This document shows positions 16,903-25,400 of a DNA stretch of 40,588 nucleotides, in pieces. This stretch comes from JBJKRF01 sp046704785 (GTDB taxonomy: Bacteria; Chloroflexota; Anaerolineae; Anaerolineales; Villigracilaceae): positions 1 to 40,588 of the forward strand of contig JBJKRF010000140.1 of the NCBI GenBank assembly GCA_046704785.1, given 5' to 3'. The notes below the pieces were generated by a model, which was given only the letters and a program-made list of their open reading frames with translations, had not been told where the DNA came from and made no database searches. Numbering within the stretch: the first letter of the stretch is position 1; every line of letters starts with the position of its first letter. The translations under genes and the position numbers were made by a program.

Positions 16903-17052
16903 TCAGGAACCGGTTCCGGTATAGCTGTTGACGCCTAAAGTCCAGACCCAATACGTCAGGGCAAATAGACCGGCGCCGATGACGGGCGAGAAATAAATCC
17001 GCTTTTCCTCTTTGGCTTTGCGAATCCATTGCAGGGCTTCTTTTTCTTCCAT
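16903..17052 (-). CDS. Small single-pass membrane protein, coupled to the TPR gene
   Basis: A 49-aa ORF. Residues 1-18 are highly charged (MEEKEALQWIRKAKEEKR), followed by a hydrophobic segment (about 20-41, IYFSPVIGAGLFALTYWVWTLG) and a short polar tail. This would be a cytoplasmic N-terminal helix and one membrane span. It starts 9 nt after the stop of the TPR protein with GGAAAGG just upstream, so it is probably translated with it. No family recognised. The codon pattern and ribosome binding site make it a credible real gene. Confidence 0.65.
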   Translation of the reverse strand: MEEKEALQWIRKAKEEKRIYFSPVIGAGLFALTYWVWTLGVNSYTGTGS

Positions 17053-17061
17053 GGCCTTTCC

Positions 17062-18564
17062 CTATTTAGCGCCTGAAGATTGCGTCTGCCCGCTGAGCGC
17101 CTGGTATTGGGCGAAATCCGCCGCGGCTTCCGCCGTTTTGCCCAGTTTCTGGTAGACGAGCCCGCGGTTGTTGTAGGCCAGGGCGAGCTTGGGGTCGAGT
17201 TGGATGGCCTGGGTGTAGTCGGCGAGGGCCTTGTCGTACTGCTGCTGCTTGTCGTAGGCGTTCCCGCGGTTGAAGTAGGCGTTGGCATCTTTGGGGTCGA
17301 GTTGGATAGCTTTATTGAAGTCGGCGAGGGCCTTGTCGGTTTGCCCCTGTTTGTCGTAGGCGAACCCGCGGTTGTTGTAGGCGGCAGCGTCTTTGGGGTC
17401 GAGTTGGATAGCTTGATCGAAGTCGGCGAGGGCTTTATCGTACTGCCCCTGATCTCCGTAGGTGGTCCCGCGGTTGTAGTAGGCCAGGACATCCTTGGGG
17501 TCGAGTTGGATAGCCTGGGTGTAGTCGGCGAGGGCTTTGTCAGTTTGTCTCTGCCCGCCGTAGGTGGCCCCGCGGTTGACATAGGCGTTGACGTTTTTGG
17601 GATTGATGTGGATGGCCTGGGTGTAGTCGGCGAGGGCTTGTGTGTATTGATCGAGAGAAAGGTAGGTATTTCCCCGATATAAATAAATCTGATCCTGATT
17701 GTTGAGTAATTGGGCGTTGCCCGATATTTGATCCAGCGCGTCGTCGAAATGTGCCAGCGCCTGTGTATAATGGTTGTTTTTATATTGAATGTAACCGGTC
17801 AGGAAAAAGATCAGCGCGCCGGTTTCCTGCCCGGCTTGCTGCTGGAAGGAAAAGGATTGCAGGTCGGCCAGGTTGGCGCTTGGCTTCAGTGTGCTGCTGG
17901 TATCGAGGGGCAGGCTGCCGGGCGGGTCCAGGTTCTCGACGTGCAGGGTGATGTTGGGGTTCTGCGTCGGGCGGTACCAGCCCCACAGGACTACGTCGGC
18001 CAGGTAGCGTTGGCCCAGCTTGCGCGCCGCCGGGCTGCCTGCTTCCGGTGTGATCACATCCGGTACATTCTTGATTTCCACGCTGTCGTCGCCCGAAAAA
18101 TCGGCGTCGAGCTTCTCGATGATTTCGTTTTGCAGCCCGTAGACCTGCTCCGGGCCGTCGAAGGCGGCCACCACGACCACCAGCTTGGCCTGCAAAGCCT
18201 GGCGGCGCTGAAGCAGGATTCCCCCGCCTGCAATCATTCCAAGCAATACCAGCGCCAGCCCGATGCGCGCCCGGCGATAGAAAGCCGGGTAGGCGGGCCG
18301 ATGTTCAATACTCATTTCTTCGCCAAGGAGCAACACGCCGCGATGAACCGTTTTCGTCTTGAATCCCACCCAGGCCAGCGCAATCAGCACAACCAGCAGG
18401 ACGCCGCCCGCCAGGAAATAATTGAGGCTGGCCTGGTCTCCCTGCCAGAGTTGGTAGAAGGTATAAGCCGTGGTGACCGCGCCGAGGAACTCGGCAATCG
18501 GAGACCACAGGTTTTTGAGCAACCCGAACAGATTGTCTTTGTGTGATTGTGATTGATCGGCCAT
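17062..18564 (-). CDS. Membrane-anchored TPR-repeat protein
   Basis: About 500 aa. The N-terminal part has two clear membrane spans (about 49-68 and 101-118) and a weaker one near 22-40. A middle domain of about 150 residues (VVVVAAFDGPEQVYG... ADVVLWGWYRP) looks like a region seen in other bacterial TPR proteins, without a named function. The C-terminal half has about seven TPR units, five of them nearly identical: A-L-A-D-Y-T-Q-A-I-Q-L-D-P-K. The DNA repeats every 102 nt. TPR proteins act as protein-binding scaffolds, and the partner is unknown. The start at 18564 was chosen over upstream in-frame ATGs because GAGG precedes it. Confidence 0.82.
   Translation of the reverse strand: MADQSQSHKDNLFGLLKNLWSPIAEFLGAVTTAYTFYQLWQGDQASLNYFLAGGVLLVVLIALAWVGFKTKTVHRGVLLLGEEMSIEHRPAYPAFYRRARIGLALVLLGMIAGGGILLQRRQALQAKLVVVVAAFDGPEQVYGLQNEIIEKLDADFSGDDSVEIKNVPDVITPEAGSPAARKLGQRYLADVVLWGWYRPTQNPNITLHVENLDPPGSLPLDTSSTLKPSANLADLQSFSFQQQAGQETGALIFFLTGYIQYKNNHYTQALAHFDDALDQISGNAQLLNNQDQIYLYRGNTYLSLDQYTQALADYTQAIHINPKNVNAYVNRGATYGGQRQTDKALADYTQAIQLDPKDVLAYYNRGTTYGDQGQYDKALADFDQAIQLDPKDAAAYNNRGFAYDKQGQTDKALADFNKAIQLDPKDANAYFNRGNAYDKQQQYDKALADYTQAIQLDPKLALAYNNRGLVYQKLGKTAEAAADFAQYQALSGQTQSSGAK
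17165..17670. repeat. 102-bp tandem repeats encoding TPR units
   Basis: Five near-identical units of 102 nt, recognisable by the plus-strand core tagtcggcgagggc or aagtcggcgagggc at about 17216, 17318, 17420, 17522 and 17624. The similarity at the DNA level, not just the protein level, suggests recent duplication or gene conversion and may allow copy-number change. Confidence 0.85.
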
Positions 18565-18604
18565 GCGCGTTGCCTCGTCTACCCTGGCGCTAGTTTCCCC
18601 TGTA

Positions 18605-18610
18605 ATTATA
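18605..18610 (-). promoter_or_regulatory. -10 box upstream of the TPR gene
   Basis: TATAAT on the minus strand, about 40 nt upstream of the start at 18564. No good -35 box is seen at 16-18 nt. A 14-bp inverted repeat lies directly upstream (18618-18666). Confidence 0.45.
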
Positions 18611-18617
18611 CCCATCA

Positions 18618-18666
18618 CGGGTGAAAATGCGCTTTTTATCGAGCAGGAACACGCAATTTTCACCCG
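18618..18666. repeat. Inverted repeat between idi2 and the TPR gene
   Basis: CGGGTGAAAATGCG (18618-18631) and CGCAATTTTCACCCG (18652-18666) are complementary except for one extra base, with a 20-nt centre. It could be an operator for the adjacent -10 box at 18605-18610, or a large-loop hairpin after the isomerase gene. There is no T-run. Confidence 0.55.
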
Positions 18667-18684
18667 CGGGCATTGTATACAACT

Positions 18685-19713
18685 TTACCTTTCCGCCAAT
18701 TTGCCCGTCCTTAGCGCTGCCAGCGAACCTGCCCCGCAGGCAAACATGGTCACCTCGAGCTGGCGCTGGGTCAGTTGCATGCGTTCGATGGCTTTCTCAG
18801 TCGAGACCGCGGCGGCTTTCAAGAAGGGGCTGGCCATGCCGCCCAGCATGGCGCCCAGAGCCAGACACTTGGCGAGGTCGAGGCCGTCGCGCAGGCCGCC
18901 GCTGGCGAAGACCGGCATCTCCGGCGTAGCCCGCCGCACGTTCAGGATCGACTCGGCGGTGGGAATGCCCCAGCCGACGAACGTGGCGGCCAGTTCACGG
19001 ATGAATTCGTCGGGCGCGCGGTGCATCTCCACCTGCGACCAGCTCGTCCCGCCTGCCCCGGCCACATCGATGGCGGCCACGCCGCATTCGGCCAGCAGCT
19101 TGGCCGTCCGTTCCGAGATGCCCCAGCCCACCTCCTTGACCAGTACCGGCACATCGATCTGTTTACACACCTGTTCGATTTTGCGGGCCAGCTCTTTGAA
19201 ATTTGTATCGCCGCCGGCCTGCACGGCTTCCTGCACCGGATTCAGATGCAGGTACAAAGCGTCGGCCTGGATCATGTCCACGGCGCGGCGGCACTGTTCC
19301 ACGCCGTAGCCGTAGTTGAACTGCACCGCGCCCAGGTTGGCGAAGAGCAGGATGTCCGGCGCGACTTTGCGCACCTGGAAAGTTTTCTGGCGTTCGGGGT
19401 GTTCGAGGGCGGTGCGCTGCGAACCGACGCCCATGGCCAGGCCCACCGTCTGAGCCGCTTCGGCCAGACGGTGGTTGATCGTCTCGGCCTCCGCCGTCCC
19501 GCCGGTCATGGAACTGACCAGCAGGGGGACGGCCAGTTTTTTGCCGAACAGGTTGAGGGTCGTATCGATCTCGGCCAGGTCCAGCTCGGGCAGCGCCTCG
19601 TGGACGAAGTGATAGCGTTCGAGGCCGGTCGTCAGCGCGGAGCGTACATCCTTCTCCAGGTTGATCTTGATATGGTCTGCTTTTCTTTGTTCGATGGGCG
19701 CAACTTTTGTCAT
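18685..19713 (-). CDS. fni: Type 2 isopentenyl-diphosphate delta-isomerase
   Basis: FMN- and NADPH-dependent isomerase of IPP and DMAPP, 342 aa from the chosen start. The N-terminus has the typical QRKADHIKINL, then PLLVSSMTGGTAEAETIN, GVGSQRTALE, NLGAVQ, LHLNPVQEAVQAGGDTNF, VKEVGWGIS, DVAGAGGTSWS and FASGGLRDGLDLAK: the complete set for this family. The frame is open well upstream, but 19713 gives the canonical start with AGGA just before it. It is divergent from the acyl carrier protein gene. Confidence 0.95.
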   Translation of the reverse strand: MTKVAPIEQRKADHIKINLEKDVRSALTTGLERYHFVHEALPELDLAEIDTTLNLFGKKLAVPLLVSSMTGGTAEAETINHRLAEAAQTVGLAMGVGSQRTALEHPERQKTFQVRKVAPDILLFANLGAVQFNYGYGVEQCRRAVDMIQADALYLHLNPVQEAVQAGGDTNFKELARKIEQVCKQIDVPVLVKEVGWGISERTAKLLAECGVAAIDVAGAGGTSWSQVEMHRAPDEFIRELAATFVGWGIPTAESILNVRRATPEMPVFASGGLRDGLDLAKCLALGAMLGGMASPFLKAAAVSTEKAIERMQLTQRQLEVTMFACGAGSLAALRTGKLAER

Positions 19714-19767
19714 TATCCTGTGTTCCTGTTTGAAGACTGAAACGTGGTGGTACAATACCTGCTTGGG

Positions 19768-19773
19768 TATAAT
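19768..19773 (+). promoter_or_regulatory. -10 box upstream of acpP
   Basis: TATAAT preceded by GGG, about 40 nt upstream of the acyl carrier protein start. The -35 region is weak. A second possible box, TACAAT, lies at 19751-19756. Which is used cannot be decided by eye. Confidence 0.45.
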
Positions 19774-19813
19774 GCCCCTGCGAACCCAGACGAAAATTCT
19801 ACAGGAGGATTGT

Positions 19814-20050
19814 ATGGCTGATACGCTTAGCGAAATCACGGCAATCATCGTTGAACTGCTTGGGGTGGATGAAGGTAAAATTACGATGGATGCCCGCTTC
19901 CGCGAAGATCTCGAGGCCGACTCGCTGGACCTGGTCGAACTGATCATGGCCTTCGAGGACAAATTCGGTACGGAGATTTCTGACGAAGACGCTCAGAAGA
20001 TTACAACCGTGGGCGAAGCCGTCAACTACATCGAGAACCGTAGTAAGTAG
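19814..20050 (+). CDS. acpP: Acyl carrier protein
   Basis: 78-aa acidic carrier. The phosphopantetheine serine is in EADSLDLVEL, the standard DSL motif, and MAFEDKFGTEISDEDAQKITTVGEAVNYI is the conserved second half. The start at 19814 has AGGAGG 7 nt upstream. The longer frame from 19661 is antisense to the isomerase gene and is not supported. It stands alone on the plus strand, not next to other fatty acid genes. Confidence 0.96.
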   Translation: MADTLSEITAIIVELLGVDEGKITMDARFREDLEADSLDLVELIMAFEDKFGTEISDEDAQKITTVGEAVNYIENRSK

Positions 20051-20070
20051 ACTTGCAATGATTATACAGT

Positions 20071-20094
20071 AGAGCCGCCCATGAAGGCGGTTCT
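20071..20094 (+). terminator. Terminator after acpP
   Basis: AGAGCCGCC/GGCGGTTCT, 9 bp with one wobble, loop CATGAA, followed by ATCTGTTT. Moderate T content only. Confidence 0.6.
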
Positions 20095-20171
20095 ATCTGT
20101 TTAAAGGGTGATGTTCGCTATCAAAGCGGAAAAATGTCGTACGCCCCCGTTGGCGTTTCCCGTTAAACTGC

Positions 20172-20201
20172 AACGGTGCGGTTCATTTGAACCGCACCGT
20201 T
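20172..20201 (-). terminator. Hairpin after sucD
   Basis: Perfect 14-bp inverted repeat AACGGTGCGGTTCA / TGAACCGCACCGTT, 5 nt beyond the sucD stop. There is no strong T-run on the minus strand, so it may be a weak terminator or a 3' stabiliser. Confidence 0.6.
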
Positions 20202-20205
20202 ATGC

Positions 20206-21066
20206 TTATTTCAACAGCACAGGGATTTCTTCGGGGTGCTTGGCAACCTTGACGCCGGCTGCCTGCAGAGCCTGGATCTTCGATGCGGCGGTGCCTTCGC
20301 CGCCCTCGACGATGGCGCCTGCGTGCCCCATCCGTTTGCCGGGCGGGGCCGTCTGGCCGGCGATGAACGAGACCACCGGCTTGGTCATCTTGGTTGCGAT
20401 GAACTGGGCGGCTTTTTCTTCGTCAGAACCGCCGATCTCGCCGATCATGACCACTTTGTCGGTCTGTGGGTCGCCCTCGAACATCTCCAGCACGTCGATG
20501 AAGCTGGTGCCGTTCACGGGGTCGCCGCCGATGCCGACGCAAGTGCTGGTGCCCATATCCTGCTGCTTGAGCGCGTACAGCACTTCATAGGTGAGCGTGC
20601 CTGACCGTGAAACCACGCCAATGTTGCCGGGGATGGCAATGTTGCCGGGGATGATGCCGACTTTCGACTCGCCGGCTGTCAGTAAGCCAGGGCAGTTGGG
20701 CCCAAGCAGGCGCACGCCTTTCTGGTCGATGTAGTTGCGCACGCGCATCATGTCGCCGACCGGGATGCCCTCCGTAATGCAGATGACGAAGGGCATGCCT
20801 GCGTCGGCGGCCTCGAAGATGGCGTCCGGGGCGAAGCGCGCCGGGACGAAGATGACGCTCGTATTTGCGCCGGTGGCTTCGACCGCTAATTTGACCGAGT
20901 CGAAGACCGGGATCTTGCCGTCCACCCATTCGCCGCCCTTGCCGGGCGTCACGCCGCCCACGACGTTCGTGCCGTAAGCGACCATTTGCTGCGTATGGAA
21001 AAGTCCCTCGTTACCGGTAATGCCCTGCACCAACAGGCGCGTCTGTTTATTGATCAAAATGCTCAT
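20206..21066 (-). CDS. sucD: Succinate--CoA ligase, alpha subunit
   Basis: 286 aa. CoA-binding Rossmann domain at the N-terminus (VQGITGNEG) and ligase domain with the phosphorylated histidine in GHAGAIVEGGEGTA (His248). TCA-cycle substrate-level phosphorylation with sucC, which lies 15 nt upstream. AGGAG is 8 nt before the start. Confidence 0.97.
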   Translation of the reverse strand: MSILINKQTRLLVQGITGNEGLFHTQQMVAYGTNVVGGVTPGKGGEWVDGKIPVFDSVKLAVEATGANTSVIFVPARFAPDAIFEAADAGMPFVICITEGIPVGDMMRVRNYIDQKGVRLLGPNCPGLLTAGESKVGIIPGNIAIPGNIGVVSRSGTLTYEVLYALKQQDMGTSTCVGIGGDPVNGTSFIDVLEMFEGDPQTDKVVMIGEIGGSDEEKAAQFIATKMTKPVVSFIAGQTAPPGKRMGHAGAIVEGGEGTAASKIQALQAAGVKVAKHPEEIPVLLK

Positions 21067-21081
21067 CGATGTTTCTCCTCG

Positions 21082-22218
21082 TTACGCGCCTTTGGCGGCT
21101 GCGACGGCTTTTTGCGCTGCGTCGGCCAGGGTCTCGGCGGTGATCATGTTTGCATCGGCCAGCATCTGGCGGCCTTCCTCGGCATTGGTGCCCACCAGTC
21201 GCACGATCATCGGCACCTTGGGCTTGACCTCGTCCATGGCGCTCAAGATGCCCTTGGCTACTTCGTCGCAGCGCGTGATTCCGCCGAAGATATTGAACAG
21301 CACGGCATCGACATTCGGATCGGTCAGGATGATGCGCATGGCTGCTGCCACTTTTTCCGCGCCTGCGCCGCCGCCGATGTCCAGAAAGTTGGCGGGTTGC
21401 CCGCCGAAGAAATTGATAATATCCATGGTTGCCATTGCCAGGCCGGCGCCGTTGACCATGCAACCGATGTCTCCGTCCAGCTTGATATACGTCAGGCCGT
21501 ACTTGCGCGCTTCCACCTCGGATGGCGCTTCGGCGTCCAGGTCGCGCATTTCGGCCAGGTCCGGGTGGCGGAATATGGCGTTGTCATCGATCAGCATCTT
21601 GCCATCCAGGGCCACCAGGCGCTTGTCTTCGGTGATGACCAATGGGTTGATCTCGGCCAGCGTGGCGTCGTTTGCGGTATAGCATTCCCACAGGCTCTTA
21701 AGAATCTGGGCGAAGGATTTCCAATATTCACGCGGCAGGTCGATTCCGGTGGCAATATCGCGCGCCTGATAGTCCTTAATGCCCAAAAGCGGATTGACGT
21801 GTACCTTGACGATTTTCTCCGGTGTGCTGCGCGCCACTTCTTCGATTTCGACGCCGCCCGCCGCAGAGGCCATGATGACAGGTTTTTTTGCGCTGCGGTC
21901 GTTTGTAATGCCCAGGTAGATTTCCTGATCGATGGCGGCGGCCTCGTCCACCAATACTTTACGTACTGGCAGCCCTTTGATTTCCATCGTCAATACCTGC
22001 GTTGCAGCTTGTTCCGCTTCAGCCGGGTCTTTGGCGAGGCGAACGCCACCGGCTTTTCCTCGTCCACCAACCAGTACCTGCGACTTAATAACGACGCGGC
22101 CACCCAGCTCTTCTGCGATGTGTCTTGCTTCGCTTGCGGTAGCCGCTACGCGCCCTTTCGGAATGGGGACCCCATAACGGGAAAAGATTTGTTTTGACTG
22201 GTATTCGTGCAGTTTCAT
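21082..22218 (-). CDS. sucC: Succinate--CoA ligase, beta subunit
   Basis: 378 aa from the chosen start. MKLHEYQSKQIFSRYGVPIPKG is the canonical N-terminus, VVIKSQVLVGGRGKAGGVRLA is the ATP-grasp segment, and NGAGLAMATMDIINFFGGQPANFLDIGGGA is the conserved ligase domain. The frame is open to 22389 but the extension overlaps a hairpin repeat and is not supported. GGGAG lies 11 nt before the ATG. Confidence 0.97.
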   Translation of the reverse strand: MKLHEYQSKQIFSRYGVPIPKGRVAATASEARHIAEELGGRVVIKSQVLVGGRGKAGGVRLAKDPAEAEQAATQVLTMEIKGLPVRKVLVDEAAAIDQEIYLGITNDRSAKKPVIMASAAGGVEIEEVARSTPEKIVKVHVNPLLGIKDYQARDIATGIDLPREYWKSFAQILKSLWECYTANDATLAEINPLVITEDKRLVALDGKMLIDDNAIFRHPDLAEMRDLDAEAPSEVEARKYGLTYIKLDGDIGCMVNGAGLAMATMDIINFFGGQPANFLDIGGGAGAEKVAAAMRIILTDPNVDAVLFNIFGGITRCDEVAKGILSAMDEVKPKVPMIVRLVGTNAEEGRQMLADANMITAETLADAAQKAVAAAKGA

Positions 22219-22273
22219 GTGGGTTCTATCTCCCTGTTCAATTGGGGTAAGTCTCCCAGACTTGCCGTCGGCG

Positions 22274-22279
22274 ATTATA
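22274..22279 (-). promoter_or_regulatory. Extended -10 promoter of sucCD
   Basis: TGG-TATAAT on the minus strand, about 56 nt upstream of sucC. The TGn extension may compensate for the lack of a clear -35 box. Confidence 0.55.
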
Positions 22280-22330
22280 CCACTGCCAAGAAAAGGGGGG
22301 CTTTGGGAATCAGCGTGATGAAGTGGATTG

Positions 22331-22406
22331 ATGGGGGGATGGGTGCGCGCGAAACGCCGCACCCATCCCCCCATATCTACCCCTACCACGGAAAATCTTG
22401 GGGAGC
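22331..22406 (-). repeat. Dispersed hairpin repeat, copy B
   Basis: Read on the minus strand it starts GGCTCCCCAAGATTTTCCGT and ends in a perfect 17-bp inverted repeat (22331-22347 against 22358-22374, loop of 10 nt). The lead sequence matches copy A (8627) and the broken copy C (36077). It sits between the Agl23-type gene terminator and the sucC promoter. Confidence 0.65.
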
Positions 22407-22434
22407 CAAAAGGGGCAGCCGTGCGGCTGCCCCT
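22407..22434 (-). terminator. Terminator of the Agl23-NHL gene
   Basis: 10-bp stem AGGGGCAGCC/GGCTGCCCCT with a 4-nt loop, followed on the minus strand by TTTT. It lies 12 nt beyond the stop at 22447. Confidence 0.8.
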
Positions 22435-22446
22435 GCTTATCGCGGC

Positions 22447-25400
22447 TTATTTTGCCGGAGGACTGAAACGCATTATGCGGTTGTTGGCGGCGTCCGTTAC
22501 CCAGACGTGCCCGGCCTGATCGATGGTAATGCCTGAAGGCTGCCCCAGGCTGGACATATCTGTGCCGGCTTGGCCCCAGGCCTGGACGAAGGTACCGTTC
22601 TCGTCGAATTCGATCACGCGATAGCCTTCGGGATCGGTTACGAAGACGTGATTATCAGGCGAGATGACAATATATGGTTTGTTGTCTAACGACTGGCCGT
22701 ACCATCCGGAGATGGGCCATTCACGTAGTGGGGTGTAGGTCAGGCCGTCCGCCGAGGGAGAGAACTCCTGCACGCGTTGGTTCCATGTGTCGGTCACGAA
22801 CAGGTTGCCCTGCGAGTCGAGCTTGACGTCCACCGGCTCGTCGAACTGGCCGGGTTGTGAGCCTTCCGAGCCAAACGAGGTGAGTTCTTTGCCGTTCGAG
22901 TCGAAGACAACGATCCGTTTATTGCCGGTATCGGCGACGTACACGCGACCTTTCGAATCCACTGTGATGCCGCGCGGGCCGTACAGCGCACCGGGCGTAT
23001 CGGCCGTTCCGAAGGTGCCCCAACTGGTCAGAGGTTTGCCGCTTGCGTCGAACTTCTCGACGCGATGGTTCCAGGTATCTGTTACGTAGACAGAGCCATC
23101 CGGCCCGACGGCTACTCCCCAGGGCTCATTGAATGTTCCGATGGGTGCGCTGCCCTTGCTGATATCGGCGAAGGTGCCCCAGCCGTTGAGGTACTTTCCT
23201 TCAGGGGTGAAATGTTCGATGCGGTTGTTGCGTGAGTCGGCGACGTAAATCGTGCCGTCCGGGGCGATGGCAATGCCGCGGGGCGCATTCAATTGACCGG
23301 GCTGGTTGCCGGCGGCCCCGATGGATTCGTCCGCTTTGAGCTGGATGGTGCCTTTTTCGTAGGGGTCGGCCTGGGGCGGCGTGCTGGATTGCGCCGTTCC
23401 ATAATTCCAGATGAGTTGGGCGGCGTCTTTGCGGATGTAGAGCCGCATTCGGTCGGAAGGTTGCCAGTTCGAGATGGTCGTCGTGGTGCTGCCGGTGGCT
23501 GTGGCGTACTTGGTGAAGTCGCGGTTGAGCCACACATCCAGGATGGCGGCGCGCATGTCGGGGTTGGTGATGGCGTATTGTAGGCGGTCCCAGGTCAGGT
23601 TGAAGTAATCCTGGTTGGGCCAGACCATGCGAATGTAATCGTATTCGTAATAGGCGTTTCCAACGATGGGCTCGATCTTGCTGTAGTTGCTGCTGCCTAC
23701 CAGGATGGCCGGTGCGTTGCGCAAGTCATTGGTGGGTTGGCTGCCATAGTAGCGTGCGTTGGTGAAGTCGCGCAGGTACCAGGAGAGCGGCCACGAAACG
23801 GCGTCGTCGTAACCAACCACGATGTCCAGCCCGCCGGTGGTTTTCTCTGAAAGCTCCGTAATCTGTTGCATGGCGTCTTTGATGCCGGTAAAGCCGTGAG
23901 CGTAAACCAGATATTCCTGTGCGTTGTCGTAGTTGATATAAGCAGCGCGGATCGCGGTGCGGGTTGTCAAAATGGCGAGAATGCCAAAGAAAGACAGGAC
24001 GAACAAGTAGACGGCTTGCCGTAGTGACCAACGCGCGAAGATGTAATACAAGCCCACCAGGCTGCCGGCGACCCCGATAAGGGAGATAATTAGACTGATT
24101 GTGACGCGTAAGTGGTCGAGGTCCTTGCCTGTAAACGGCGGCGGACTTCCCAGCGCAGAGATAAGAGCGCCTGCGAGACTTAGCACCAGTACGACCAGTA
24201 ACCCCAACGAGAGGATGGCTTTATGTTGGCGGAACTCCTGCCAGTCGACGCGATCGAGCAGCGAGCCGATGGCCCACCCGCCGAACAGAATCATGGGCAA
24301 GGTCAGGTGATAAGTCAGCCAGGGCATCTTTTCGCCTGCAAATGTAAAAGCGACGATGCTGGCGATTACCCACCAACCGAGTAAGGAATACGTGTTGGGC
24401 AGGTTGGCAGAGACGGTATCGAGTTTTGTCTTGGCCTCTTTCAACCGCCGTCTGCCGATAATGAAACCGAAAATCGAGGCAATGGCCGGCAGGAACTCGT
24501 ACATGGGAATTTGAATGAGAATGTAGTAATACCAGGGTTGGCTGCCGCGTTGTACACCTTGCTGTTCGAGCCAATATCCCAGCGCGCCGACCAGACCGGC
24601 AAAGAAGCCGGAGCCGTTGGTGAACATCGTAGTGTAGAAAACGGTGAAAATGACGTAAAAGAGCAGGGCGGCTTTCCACCAGACGTTACGATTCCACCAC
24701 AGGCCAACAAAGATAGAAACAGCTACCAGGGGAAGTAACACCGACAGCGTCATCGGGATCTGGGACATGCTGTAGTCCGTCGGGTTGCCGCCCAGGAACT
24801 TCACCGGGAAGGCTGTCAGCATCGGCAGGATGAGCGTCGTCAGCAGGAGCAGCATGTCGAAAGAGCGCTCCTGGCGTATTTTTTGCAGTCCGTAGCCGCG
24901 AATCAAGAAATAAATACTGGCGATGATCGCCAACAAGCCGATGGCAAGCAATATCATGACGGGCGAGACGCCACCTGCCGGCGCTGACAGCGGTGAGGCG
25001 CCTTGGCCGGGAATCGCCGGTGAGGCCGTTTCCCCTGCGCTCAGGGTGCCGCTTTTGTTGGCAAGCGCCAATCCCAGGCCACCCCCAAAGGCCAGGACGC
25101 TGACAATCAGGCTGACAACGAAAGCTCGCAGGTCGTTTTCACGTTCTTCCCACGAGCGGCGTGTGACTTGCGCGATGAAATACGCTGCCAGGAAGATCAT
25201 GGCCTCGGCGGTATAAATAAAGGCTGTTTCTTTGATCGTGAAGTGTAAAACTGTCGCCGCGGCTAACAGGTATAGATAACGAGGTAAGCCGGTTTCCAGG
25301 TAGCGTAGGATCGCGTATAGCATCAAGATGCCGTAAAGCCCTGCATAGGCCTCGTTGCGGACGTACCGTCCGTAGAACAGCATATAGGGCGAGATGAGCA

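Noticed and set aside
16956..17582. 208-aa Thr/Pro-rich minus-strand ORF
   Set aside because: It is a frame shadow of the TPR repeats, with the period of the repeat and no start signal.
17165..17670. CRISPR-like array
   Set aside because: The 102-nt repeats are in frame and encode TPR units, with no short repeat/variable spacer pattern.
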